DNA of 64,000 nt from Nonomuraea soli. GTDB taxonomy: Bacteria; Actinomycetota; Actinomycetes; Streptosporangiales; Streptosporangiaceae. Each line of letters starts with the position of its first letter. Within the stretch, counting starts at the first letter, position 1. Below are positions 8,276-15,583 of the stretch, one piece after another. The stretch spans positions 1,015,642 through 1,079,641 of the forward strand of contig NZ_JACDUR010000004.1 in the NCBI RefSeq assembly GCF_013761175.1, in the 5' to 3' direction. Under the pieces are notes generated by a model. It was not told the DNA's origin. It worked only from the letters and a program-made list of their open reading frames with translations, and ran no database searches. The position numbers and the translations under genes are program-made.

Positions 8276-9349
8276 TCACCGCGGGTCTTTCCGCAGCAGG
8301 TACAGCAGGTACAGGCCGCCGAGGGCGCCGGTCATCACGCCGACGGGCAGCTGGACGGGGTCGAGCAGCCGCTGGGCGGCCAGGTCGGAGAGGGTGACCA
8401 GCAGGGCGCCGGTGAGGGCGGAGGCGGTGAGGACCACGCCGGCCGAGCCGGTCAGGCGGCGGGCGAGCTGGGGTGCGGCGAGGGCGACGAAGACGATGGG
8501 GCCGGCGGTGGCGGTGGCGGCGCCGCACAGCAGGACTCCGGCGGCGATCGCCGCGCCGCGCACCGGTTCGACGCGGACGCCGACGGCGCGGGCGGAGTCG
8601 TCGCCCAGTTCCATCATGCGCATGGGCCGCGACAGGGCGGCGCACGCGGGGATCAGGACCGCGAGCGTGGCCAGCATGGGGAGCGCGTGTTCCCAGGTGC
8701 GCCCGCCGAGGCTGCCGGTCAGCCAGGCGGCGGCGGAGGCCGATTCCCAGAGGTTGGCCCTGGTGAGCAGGTAGTTGTTGGCCGCGACGAGCAGTGCGCT
8801 GGTGCCGATGCCGACCAGGACGAGCCGGTAGCCCTGGACGCCGCCGCCGCGGGCCGACAGCACGTAGATGGCGACGGCGCAGGCGATGCAGCCCAGCATC
8901 GACCCGCCGGCGATCTGCCAGGCCGTACCTCCGAAGATGACCGCGACGATGCCGCCGGTGGCCGCTCCGGAGGTGAAGCCGATGAAGTCGGGGCTGCCGA
9001 GCGGGTTGCGGGTGAGGCTCTGGAAGATCGCGCCGCTGAGGCCGAAGGCGGCGCCGACGGCGATGCCGGTGACGACGCGGGGGGCGCGCAGCTTGTTGAC
9101 GATGAGTTCGGCGACGGGGGTGCTCTGGCCGAAGACGGCGGTCATGACGTCGCCGATGGGCACGTTGAACTCGCCGACGGAGATGGCCACGATGGCCGCG
9201 CAGAACGTCAGGGCGGCCAGTGCCGTCACGACGAGGACGGTGCGCGGAGCCAGGCGGACGGACCAGGGGCCGAGGCCGAGCGAGGGCGGATTCCAGGCGG
9301 CGCGCTCACCTGCCGGGCTGGCCGTGGAGGTCTTGGGTGAGCCGCTCAC
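8276..9349 (-). CDS. Iron-siderophore ABC transporter permease 2 (FecCD family)
   Basis: A 357-residue FecCD-family permease with a soluble N-terminal stretch of about 30 residues and then nine to ten hydrophobic helices. The motif LSGAIFQSLTRNPLGSPDFI is the hallmark of these permeases. GTG 9349 overlaps the stop of the first permease (GTGA), so the two subunits are translationally coupled and probably form the heterodimeric channel. It lies 32 bp before the ATPase start. Confidence 0.9.
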   Translation of the reverse strand: MSGSPKTSTASPAGERAAWNPPSLGLGPWSVRLAPRTVLVVTALAALTFCAAIVAISVGEFNVPIGDVMTAVFGQSTPVAELIVNKLRAPRVVTGIAVGAAFGLSGAIFQSLTRNPLGSPDFIGFTSGAATGGIVAVIFGGTAWQIAGGSMLGCIACAVAIYVLSARGGGVQGYRLVLVGIGTSALLVAANNYLLTRANLWESASAAAWLTGSLGGRTWEHALPMLATLAVLIPACAALSRPMRMMELGDDSARAVGVRVEPVRGAAIAAGVLLCGAATATAGPIVFVALAAPQLARRLTGSAGVVLTASALTGALLVTLSDLAAQRLLDPVQLPVGVMTGALGGLYLLYLLRKDPR

Positions 9350-10374
9350 AACGCCACCAGCCTTCGGCGCCGGGCCAGCAGGATGAAGACCGGCGCCCCG
9401 AGGAAGGCGGCCATGATGCCGACCTGGACCTCGCCGGGCAGGGCGATCACGCGCCCGGCGACGTCGGCCGCCAGCAGCAGGACGGGCGCCAGAACGGCGG
9501 TGTACGGCAGCAGCCACCGCTGGTCGGCTCCGACCACGGCACGCACGGCATGGGGTACGGCCAGGCCGACGAACCAGATGGGGCCCGCGGCGGCGGTGGC
9601 CGAGCCGCACAGCAGGGTGACGGCCAGGGCGGTCAGCCCGCGGGTCCGGCCGACGTTGACGCCGACGGCGCGCCCCGCCTCCTCGCCGAGTGCCAGCCCG
9701 TTGAGGGGGCGGGCGAGCAGCAGTCCCAGGACCAGCCCGACGATCATGAAGGGTGCCAGCCGTACCAGCACGTCTCCTGTCTGGGCGGCCAGCGATCCGG
9801 TCAGCCAGAAGCGCATCTTGTCGTAGGTCTTGGTGTCGATGCGCAGGATGGCCTGCGCCACGGCCAGCAACACCATGCCGACGGCGACCCCGGCCAGCGC
9901 GAGCCGTACGGGGCTGGCGCCGCTGCGGTTGGCGGTGCCGATGGAGTAGACGAGCACCGACGCGAGCGCGGCGCCCGCGAAGGCGAACCAGACGTAGAGC
10001 GCCGGGTCGGTGAGGCCGAGCAGCGCGATGGCGATGGTGACGCCGACGGCGGCGCCCTCGCTGATGCCGAGCAGGCCGGGGTCGGCCAGCGGGTTGCGGG
10101 TCAGGCTCTGGATGAGCGCGCCTGCCAGGCCGAGGCAGGCGCCGACGCCGATGCCGAGGAGCGTGCGGGGGATGCGGACTTCGCGGATGACCGTGTGGTC
10201 GGTGGAGCCGTCGGGCGCCGTCAGCGCATCGAGCACGATGGGCAGCGGGATTGAGCGCGCGCCCACCGCGACGCTGACGAGGGCGGCCACCACCAGCAGG
10301 GCCAGGGCCAGGGCGAGCCCCGTGGCCAGCGGGAGCTGCCGCCCTCGCTGAGCGGGCGGGGATGTGACGGACAC
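9346..10374 (-). CDS. Iron-siderophore ABC transporter permease 1 (FecCD family)
   Basis: A 342-residue FecCD-family permease, first gene of the minus-strand transport operon. It starts at GTG 10374 (AAAGAGGAG just upstream) and shows the family signature GLAGALIQSLTRNPLADPGL. Many hydrophobic segments indicate about ten transmembrane helices. Its promoter region contains two iron-box palindromes shared with the divergent binding-protein gene, so repression by an IdeR/DmdR regulator when iron is sufficient is expected. Confidence 0.9.
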   Translation of the reverse strand: MSVTSPPAQRGRQLPLATGLALALALLVVAALVSVAVGARSIPLPIVLDALTAPDGSTDHTVIREVRIPRTLLGIGVGACLGLAGALIQSLTRNPLADPGLLGISEGAAVGVTIAIALLGLTDPALYVWFAFAGAALASVLVYSIGTANRSGASPVRLALAGVAVGMVLLAVAQAILRIDTKTYDKMRFWLTGSLAAQTGDVLVRLAPFMIVGLVLGLLLARPLNGLALGEEAGRAVGVNVGRTRGLTALAVTLLCGSATAAAGPIWFVGLAVPHAVRAVVGADQRWLLPYTAVLAPVLLLAADVAGRVIALPGEVQVGIMAAFLGAPVFILLARRRRLVAL

Positions 10375-10398
10375 GGACTCCTCTTTCCGGGTAATGCA

Positions 10399-10417
10399 TC
10401 GGTAAGGCTAACCTAAT
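10399..10417. promoter_or_regulatory. IdeR/DmdR-type iron box 1
   Basis: The 19-bp site TCGGTAAGGCTAACCTAAT matches the known actinobacterial iron box (TTAGGTTAGGCTAACCTAA) at most positions. It lies in the 82-bp region between the divergent permease and binding-protein genes, closer to the permease side. It predicts iron-dependent repression. Confidence 0.75.
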
Positions 10418-10428
10418 CACATCTTCAA

Positions 10429-10447
10429 TTAGGTAAGGCTAGCCTTA
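10429..10447. promoter_or_regulatory. IdeR/DmdR-type iron box 2
   Basis: The 19-bp site TTAGGTAAGGCTAGCCTTA is a near-perfect dyad and a close match to the iron-box consensus. Its right end touches the AGGAG ribosome-binding site (10447-10451) of the binding-protein gene. The operator would therefore lie within the start of that transcript, or the transcript starts upstream of it. Confidence 0.8.
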
Positions 10448-10456
10448 GGAGTCGTC

Positions 10457-11503
10457 ATGACCCCGGATCACCCCCTGCCCAGGCGCGGGTTCCTCGCCGC
10501 GACGGGAGCCATGCTCCTCCTCGCCGGCTGCGGCACGAGCCAGAGCGCGAGCCCGAGCCCGAGCGCGAGCCCCGGCACAGGCCAGAGCACGGGACCCAGC
10601 CAGGCGGCCGGCCCCTGGAGCTACACCGACGACCGGGGCAAGAAGATCGAGCTGCCGCAGCGCCCGACCCGCATCGTCACGCAGGTCAGCGCGGGCGCGG
10701 CGCTGTGGGACTTCGGGGTACGCCCGATCGGCCTGTTCGGTCCGCACAAGCTCGCCGACGGCGGCAGGGACCCCGAGGCCGGTGAGATCGACGTCAGCAC
10801 CGTCCAGACGATCGGCAACGTCTGGGACGAGTTCAACATCGAGAAGTACATCTCCCTCCAGCCCGAGCTGCTGGTCAGCGGCATGTACATCAAGGACCAG
10901 CTCTGGTACGTGCCGGAGAAGTCCAAGGAGCAGATCGAGGCCGTCGCGCCCACGATCGGCATCAACTTCGCCGGCCGCAGCGGCGAGGAGGTCATCGGCA
11001 AATACTCCGAGCTGGCCGGGCTGCTCGGCGCCGACCTCGGCGCGCCCGCGATCACCGAGGCGAAGGCCCGCTACGACAGGGCGCTGGCCGAGCTGAAGGC
11101 CTTCGCGTCCGCGCAGGGCGAGCTGAAGATCCTGTTCGCCGGCGCCAGCCCCGACCTGTTCTACATCTGCCACCCGCCGGAGTTCCCCGACCTCAAGCTC
11201 GTGACCGAGGGCGCCGGGGTGAAGCTGATCGTGCCGGAGACGGTCGACCAGGGCGGCTACTACGAGTCGATCAGCTGGGAGAAGATCGACAAGTACGCCG
11301 CGGACGCGCTCTTCATCGACGCCCGCGCGCAGTCGATGAAGGTCGAGGAGATGGCCAAGAAGCCCACCTGGGGCAAGCTGCCCGCGGTGAAGGCGGGCCA
11401 GGTCTACCCCTGGCGGGCCGAGGCGCGCTACAGCTACCAGGGCTACGCGATCATGCTGGAGGAGCTGGTCGCCAACCTGAAGAAGGTCAAGCGGGTGCTC
11501 TGA
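10457..11503 (+). CDS. Iron-siderophore ABC transporter substrate-binding lipoprotein (FecB/FepB-like)
   Basis: A 348-residue class III periplasmic-type binding protein. The N terminus PRRGFLAATGAMLLLAGC combines a twin-arginine-like pair with lipobox LAGC. A Ser/Pro/Ala/Gly-rich linker of about 30 residues follows, then the FecB-type fold beginning at WSYTDDRGKKIELPQRPTRI. ATG 10457 has AGGAG 5 nt upstream. Divergent to the FecCD/FecE genes and sharing their iron boxes, it should deliver ferric siderophore (or another metal chelate) to that importer. The siderophore is not identifiable. Its last 17 bases overlap the convergent expansin-like gene. Confidence 0.9.
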   Translation: MTPDHPLPRRGFLAATGAMLLLAGCGTSQSASPSPSASPGTGQSTGPSQAAGPWSYTDDRGKKIELPQRPTRIVTQVSAGAALWDFGVRPIGLFGPHKLADGGRDPEAGEIDVSTVQTIGNVWDEFNIEKYISLQPELLVSGMYIKDQLWYVPEKSKEQIEAVAPTIGINFAGRSGEEVIGKYSELAGLLGADLGAPAITEAKARYDRALAELKAFASAQGELKILFAGASPDLFYICHPPEFPDLKLVTEGAGVKLIVPETVDQGGYYESISWEKIDKYAADALFIDARAQSMKVEEMAKKPTWGKLPAVKAGQVYPWRAEARYSYQGYAIMLEELVANLKKVKRVL

Positions 11504-12329
11504 AGCACCGGTTCTCCGCGGCGGCCGGCTTCGGGGGAGCCGGCACGGGGGTGGGCTGTTCCAGGGGTGCCGGCCGCTCCAGGGGCCGCTCGTTCACGGC
11601 GGGTTCCGGCTTGCGCTTGGCGGTGCCGTACAGCTTGACCTTGGTGCGCTGCACGCGGCCCGGCTCCAGCTCCAGGTCGTGCACGGTGCGGCGGGAGCCG
11701 TACGCGTCGCTCACCCGCAGGTCGAAGCGCTTGCCGGCGCCCTTGGCGCTGACCCAGTAGTTGTCGGTGCCGCGTCGCAGGTCGAGCCAGTCGTCGCCGG
11801 CCCGCAGCTCCACCAGCTTGACCGGGTTGCCGTGGTCGATGACCTGCACGGCGGCCCAGCTCGTCGACGAGCCGGGCTTGACCCGGAAGGACAGCGCCTT
11901 GGCGGGCGAAGGGTCGCGGATCTGCCGGTAGGCGATGCTCTCGACGCCCTTGCCCCGGTCGGTGATGCGCTCGAAGGCGGCCTGGTTGAGATCGAGGTCG
12001 CCCAGCCGGCAGCCGGGGCACTGGTCGACGACCTGCACCCTGACGATGCCGCGCGGCCCGGCCACCGCCAGGAAGGTGCCGCAGGCCCTGGAGCCCGCGT
12101 ACTCCTGGGGCGAGACCGAGGCGAACAACGTGCCCTTGGCGGCTCCGGCCAGCGAGCAGTTGCCCGTGCCGGTGTTCATGTTGAACAGGTAGGCCTTGCC
12201 CGTCCTGGTCGGCGCCGGTATCGGGTCGGCGCAGGCCGAATCCTGGTGAATGGCGAAGAGTGTCACGCTGACCGCGGTGACCAGGGACAGCCCCGTCACG
12301 CCACGGCGTCGTCTTCTGTGTTCCCCCAC
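11487..12329 (-). CDS. Secreted expansin-like (RlpA/double-psi beta-barrel) protein
   Basis: A 280-residue exported protein. After MGEHRRRRRG comes a hydrophobic signal segment, then GKAYLFNMNTGTGNCSL, ACGTFLAV, VVDQCPGCRLGDLDL and AFERI. These are the layout of the expansin/RlpA double-psi beta-barrel with its conserved cysteines and the Asp of the DLDL motif. A second beta domain (WAAVQVIDHGNPVKLVELRA, NYWVSAKG) resembles the CBM63 half of bacterial expansins, and a Pro/Ala-rich tail ends the protein. It probably loosens cellulose or plant or bacterial wall polymers. GTG 12329 is the most plausible start; no strong ribosome-binding site is seen. Confidence 0.78.
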   Translation of the reverse strand: MGEHRRRRRGVTGLSLVTAVSVTLFAIHQDSACADPIPAPTRTGKAYLFNMNTGTGNCSLAGAAKGTLFASVSPQEYAGSRACGTFLAVAGPRGIVRVQVVDQCPGCRLGDLDLNQAAFERITDRGKGVESIAYRQIRDPSPAKALSFRVKPGSSTSWAAVQVIDHGNPVKLVELRAGDDWLDLRRGTDNYWVSAKGAGKRFDLRVSDAYGSRRTVHDLELEPGRVQRTKVKLYGTAKRKPEPAVNERPLERPAPLEQPTPVPAPPKPAAAENRCFRAPA

Positions 12330-12410
12330 GATGGATACATAGGGGAATCGGCCGACTACGTTACGTACCTCGCTTTGAGCTCGGGTGGCGTGGCCGGGAG
12401 ACTGTGCACC

Positions 12411-13277
12411 ATGAGAATCGAGTTCGCGAGCGACGGTGTGACGCTCGTCGGCGACCTGCGTGTGCCCTCCGGCGACGGCCCGTTCCCCGCGCTGGTCTTC
12501 ACCGGCCCGTTCACCGGGGTGCGCGACCAGGTCACCGGGCTCTACGCCGAGCGCCTCACCGCCGAGGGCTACGTCACCCTGGCCTTCGACCACCGCAACT
12601 GGGGCGAGTCGGGCGGGCAGCCGCGCAACCACGAAGACGTCCAGGGCAAGCTCCACGACCTGCGCGCCGCCGTGTCGTCGCTGCGCGCCCGCCCCGACGT
12701 CGACGGCTCGCGCATCGGCGCCGTGGGCATCTGCCTCGGCGGCGGCTACGCCCTCAAGTTCGCCGCCTTCGACCCGCGCGTGCGGACCTTCGTCGGCATC
12801 GCCGGCGCCTACAACAACCCGTACGGCATGCGGGCGGGCATGGACTACCAGAGCGCCCTGGCGAGCTTCACCGAGGTGCTGGAGCGCCAGGACCAGGGCG
12901 GGCAGGTGGAGTACCTCCCGGCGGTGGCGCAGGAGGGCGAGGCCGCCATGCCGGGCGACGAGCCCTACGCCTACTACGGCTCGACCGCCTCGCCGGCCTG
13001 GGAGAACCGGGTCACCCGGGCGAGCATCCGCGAGCTGGTCACGATGGACAACATGATGGGGGCCGACTTCCTGTCACCCAAACCCGCCCTGATCGTGCAC
13101 GGCGTGATCGACCGGTTCTGCTCGCCGGAGGGCGCCGAGGAGGCCTTCAAGCGGCTCGACGAGCCGAAGAAGCTCGTGTGGCTCGATGCGCGCAAGCACA
13201 TCGACCTCTACGACGGCGAGCCGTACGTCACCCAGGCCGTCGAGGCGACCGCCGCCTTCCTGCGCGAGCATCTCTGA
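12411..13277 (+). CDS. Alpha/beta hydrolase, dienelactone-hydrolase-like with Cys nucleophile
   Basis: A 288-residue cytosolic alpha/beta hydrolase. The nucleophile elbow is VGICLGGG with Cys108 in place of the usual Ser, as in dienelactone hydrolases. The acid is likely Asp in HGVIDRFCSPEGA and the base His in ARKHIDLYDGEP. DHRNWGESGG supplies the loop after strand 4. ATG 12411 is the only in-frame start near the promoter gap and follows GGGAG at 12396-12400. The gene is divergent from the expansin gene and monocistronic. Substrate unknown; a dienelactone or a xenobiotic ester is possible. Confidence 0.8.
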   Translation: MRIEFASDGVTLVGDLRVPSGDGPFPALVFTGPFTGVRDQVTGLYAERLTAEGYVTLAFDHRNWGESGGQPRNHEDVQGKLHDLRAAVSSLRARPDVDGSRIGAVGICLGGGYALKFAAFDPRVRTFVGIAGAYNNPYGMRAGMDYQSALASFTEVLERQDQGGQVEYLPAVAQEGEAAMPGDEPYAYYGSTASPAWENRVTRASIRELVTMDNMMGADFLSPKPALIVHGVIDRFCSPEGAEEAFKRLDEPKKLVWLDARKHIDLYDGEPYVTQAVEATAAFLREHL

Positions 13278-13319
13278 GAGCCGCCCGAACGCGCCCCGGG
13301 TGTCTCCAAAGACGAGGGT

Positions 13320-13341
13320 GCCTACATCGATCGATGTAGGC
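13320..13341. promoter_or_regulatory. Perfect 22-bp palindrome, candidate repressor operator
   Basis: The half-site GCCTACATCGA is followed immediately by its exact reverse complement, giving a 22-bp perfect palindrome with no spacer. It is centred about 67 bp before the DUF418 gene start. A gapless arm of this length with AT content above its surroundings suits a TetR- or GntR-type dimer. No regulator gene is adjacent on either side, so it would be controlled in trans. Confidence 0.65.
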
Positions 13342-13397
13342 CCGACTTCGCCCGCGGTGCCGAGGTTCCCGCACGATCCGCTTGCGACGCTGGAGGT

Positions 13398-14522
13398 ATG
13401 AAGCGGATCGATGCGCTCGACGTGCTCCGCGGCGTCGCGATTCTGGGCACCCTGGGCACCAACATCTGGATCTTCACCGCTCCCGGCGGACCGGCCGACC
13501 TGCTGGGCACGCCTTCGGGAGCGGCCGAGACCTTTCTGCGCTTCCTGACCAACGGCAAGTTCCTCGGCCTGCTGACGCTGCTGTTCGGCGTCGGCCTGGA
13601 GCTGCAGTACCGCAGCGCCGTCCGTAAGGGACTGCGCTGGCCGGGCCGTTACCTGTGGCGGGCGAGCCTGCTGTTCGTCGAGGGGCTGCTGCACTACATC
13701 CTGATCTTCGAGTTCGACGTGCTCATGGGCTACGCGCTCACCTCGATGATCGTGGCGTACCTCATCGGGCGCAGCGACCGCGTCGTGCGCGGCTGGATGA
13801 TCGGCGCCGGCGCGGTCCACCTGGTGATCGTCGGCCTGATCACGCTCGCGCTGCTCTACGCGCCGCCGACGGCGCCCTCCGGCACCACGCTGTTCAGCGA
13901 GGGCAGCTGGCTGGACCAGGTGCAGTCGCGCCTGCAGAACCCCGGTGTCTACCGCGTCGAGCTCATCTTCATCATCCCGATGGGCATCGTGCTCTTCCTG
14001 GCAGGCTCTCGCCTGCTGCGGGCCGGGGTCTTCGAGCCCGAGGGGGAGGCTCTGCGGCGCCGCCTGATGGTCGCCGGGCTGGGCGTGGCCGCCCCGCTCA
14101 ACCTGCTGACCTCCTTCGCCGGTCCCGCGTGGTTCGCCGTCGACCGCTACATCCTGCCGCCGCTGGTGGCGCTGGGCCTGCTCGGGCTGATCACCTCGGT
14201 GGTGCTGCGCCTGCGCGGCGAGCCCGGCGTGGTCCGCAGGGGCCTGACGAACGTCGGCCGGACCGCCCTGTCGTGCTACATCTTCCAGAACCTCGTCGCG
14301 AGCTTCCTGTGCTACGGCTGGGGCCTGGGCCTGGCCGCCCGGCTCGACTGGCTGCGCCCGTGGTGGGTGCCGGTGGCCTGGGCGGGCATCTGCCTGCTGT
14401 TCATGGTGCTCGCCTCGTTGTGGCTGCGGCGCTTCTCCCGCGGACCGGCCGAACTCGCCTGGCAATGGGCATACATGGCGCCATTCCGAAAGAGTGTGAC
14501 GAGCGCGGCAAGCGGGAAATGA
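13398..14522 (+). CDS. DUF418 family integral membrane protein
   Basis: A 374-residue polytopic membrane protein. The N terminus MKRIDALDVLRGVAILGTLG is the standard opening of the DUF418/YeiB group, which also resembles OpgC/acyltransferase-3 proteins. About ten hydrophobic segments follow; conserved features include FLTNGKFLGLLTLLFGVGLE and, late in the protein, the RTALSCYIFQN stretch. ATG 13398 has TGGAGGT upstream. Function is not established for the family; an acyl-modification or transport role is conceivable. Likely controlled by the 22-bp palindrome upstream. Confidence 0.85.
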   Translation: MKRIDALDVLRGVAILGTLGTNIWIFTAPGGPADLLGTPSGAAETFLRFLTNGKFLGLLTLLFGVGLELQYRSAVRKGLRWPGRYLWRASLLFVEGLLHYILIFEFDVLMGYALTSMIVAYLIGRSDRVVRGWMIGAGAVHLVIVGLITLALLYAPPTAPSGTTLFSEGSWLDQVQSRLQNPGVYRVELIFIIPMGIVLFLAGSRLLRAGVFEPEGEALRRRLMVAGLGVAAPLNLLTSFAGPAWFAVDRYILPPLVALGLLGLITSVVLRLRGEPGVVRRGLTNVGRTALSCYIFQNLVASFLCYGWGLGLAARLDWLRPWWVPVAWAGICLLFMVLASLWLRRFSRGPAELAWQWAYMAPFRKSVTSAASGK

Positions 14523-14527
14523 TCCCT

Positions 14528-14563
14528 CCGTACCCCCGAATACGGATCTTTTCGGGGGTACGG
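14528..14563 (+). promoter_or_regulatory. 13-bp stem hairpin directly abutting the serine hydrolase start
   Basis: A perfect stem pairs CCGTACCCCCGAA (14528-14540) with its complement (14551-14563) around a 10-nt loop. It starts 5 bp after the DUF418 stop and ends one base before the ATG at 14565. It may terminate upstream transcription. If transcribed through, it buries the only purine-rich stretch (GGGGGTA) that could act as ribosome-binding site, so it could also limit translation of the next gene. Confidence 0.65.
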
Positions 14564-14564
14564 C

Positions 14565-15455
14565 ATGCGGATCGCCATCGTGGGACTCTTCGGACTTGTG
14601 GCTGCCTGCTCCGCCACACCCTCGCCGCCCGTCACCCTCATGAAGGTCCGCGACGTCGCCGCCCCCTGCGAGGTCAGCTACCGCGACAAGGGCGCCGAGC
14701 GCACCGCCCGCACCCGCCTGGCCCGCGACCTGACACGCTACGTCTCCCGCCAGCCTGGCCGCGTCGCCTTCGCCGCCCACGACCTGGCCACCGGCGCCAC
14801 CTTCGGCCACCGCGAGCACGAGAACGGCATGATCACCGCCAGCGGCTCCAAGGTCGACATCCTCACCGCCCTGATGTTGCGCCGCGACCGGCTCGGCGAC
14901 CACGAACGCGACCTGGCCACCCGCATGATCCGCGAGAGCGACAACCGCGCCGCCGACGCGCTGTGGTGGCGGGTCGGCGGCGGCTACGGCATGGGCCGCT
15001 TCTACCGGCAGGCCGGGCTGCGCGAGACCGTGCCGGGGCCCTCGCGCTTCTGGGGAGGCACCAACACCAGCCCCCACGACCGGATCCGGCTGCTGAAACT
15101 CCTGGCCCGCGGCGGCAAGGGGCTCACCCCCGCCGACCGCTCGCTCATCCTGTCGCTCATGGGGCGCGTCGTGCCCGACCAGGCCTGGGGTGTCAGCGCC
15201 GCCGCCAGGCCCGGCGACACCGTGGCGCTCAAGAACGGATGGACGCCGCGGCCGTTCATCCACAACACCTGGGCGGTGACCAGTTACGGCCGCATCACCG
15301 GGCCGGGCCGCGACCTCCTGCTCGCCGTACAGACCGATCTGCAGTCGGGGGAGGGGCGCGGCATCCAGACCATCGAAGGGCTCTCGCGGCTGCTCGGCCG
15401 CCGCCTCGACGGGCTGCGCGCCACCCGCACCGTGCAGTGCCACGGGCGGCTCTGA
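14565..15455 (+). CDS. Class A beta-lactamase-like serine hydrolase, lipoprotein
   Basis: A 296-residue exported protein: signal MRIAIVGLFGLVAAC with lipobox Cys15, then a penicillin-recognising fold. SxxK is SGSK (Ser93/Lys96), the SDN motif is intact (about residues 125-127 in MIRESDNRAAD), and the third motif, normally KTG, reads KNG in VALKNGWTPR. That places it near class A beta-lactamases and D-Ala-D-Ala peptidase-like proteins; whether it hydrolyses beta-lactams is uncertain. The start is fixed by the signal peptide despite the lack of a free ribosome-binding site. It is preceded by a strong hairpin. Confidence 0.78.
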   Translation: MRIAIVGLFGLVAACSATPSPPVTLMKVRDVAAPCEVSYRDKGAERTARTRLARDLTRYVSRQPGRVAFAAHDLATGATFGHREHENGMITASGSKVDILTALMLRRDRLGDHERDLATRMIRESDNRAADALWWRVGGGYGMGRFYRQAGLRETVPGPSRFWGGTNTSPHDRIRLLKLLARGGKGLTPADRSLILSLMGRVVPDQAWGVSAAARPGDTVALKNGWTPRPFIHNTWAVTSYGRITGPGRDLLLAVQTDLQSGEGRGIQTIEGLSRLLGRRLDGLRATRTVQCHGRL

Positions 15456-15583
15456 CTCCGACTCCCGATCTTCAGCAAGATCTCCTGTAGGGTGCTGTGG
15501 TCGACTCGACGTGTCCAAACGGGGGCCACGTGCGCGGTCGGGATCACGGCGGCCTGCCCCCTGATCGACGACTAGGAGCATCT

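Noticed and set aside
13074..15581. An 835-codon minus-strand open frame opposite the hydrolase, DUF418 and serine-hydrolase genes
   Set aside because: It is rich in Gly/Ala/Arg/His/Gln with no domain pattern, and lies antisense to three genes with signal peptides, motifs and ribosome-binding sites. Long antisense frames are expected at this GC content.
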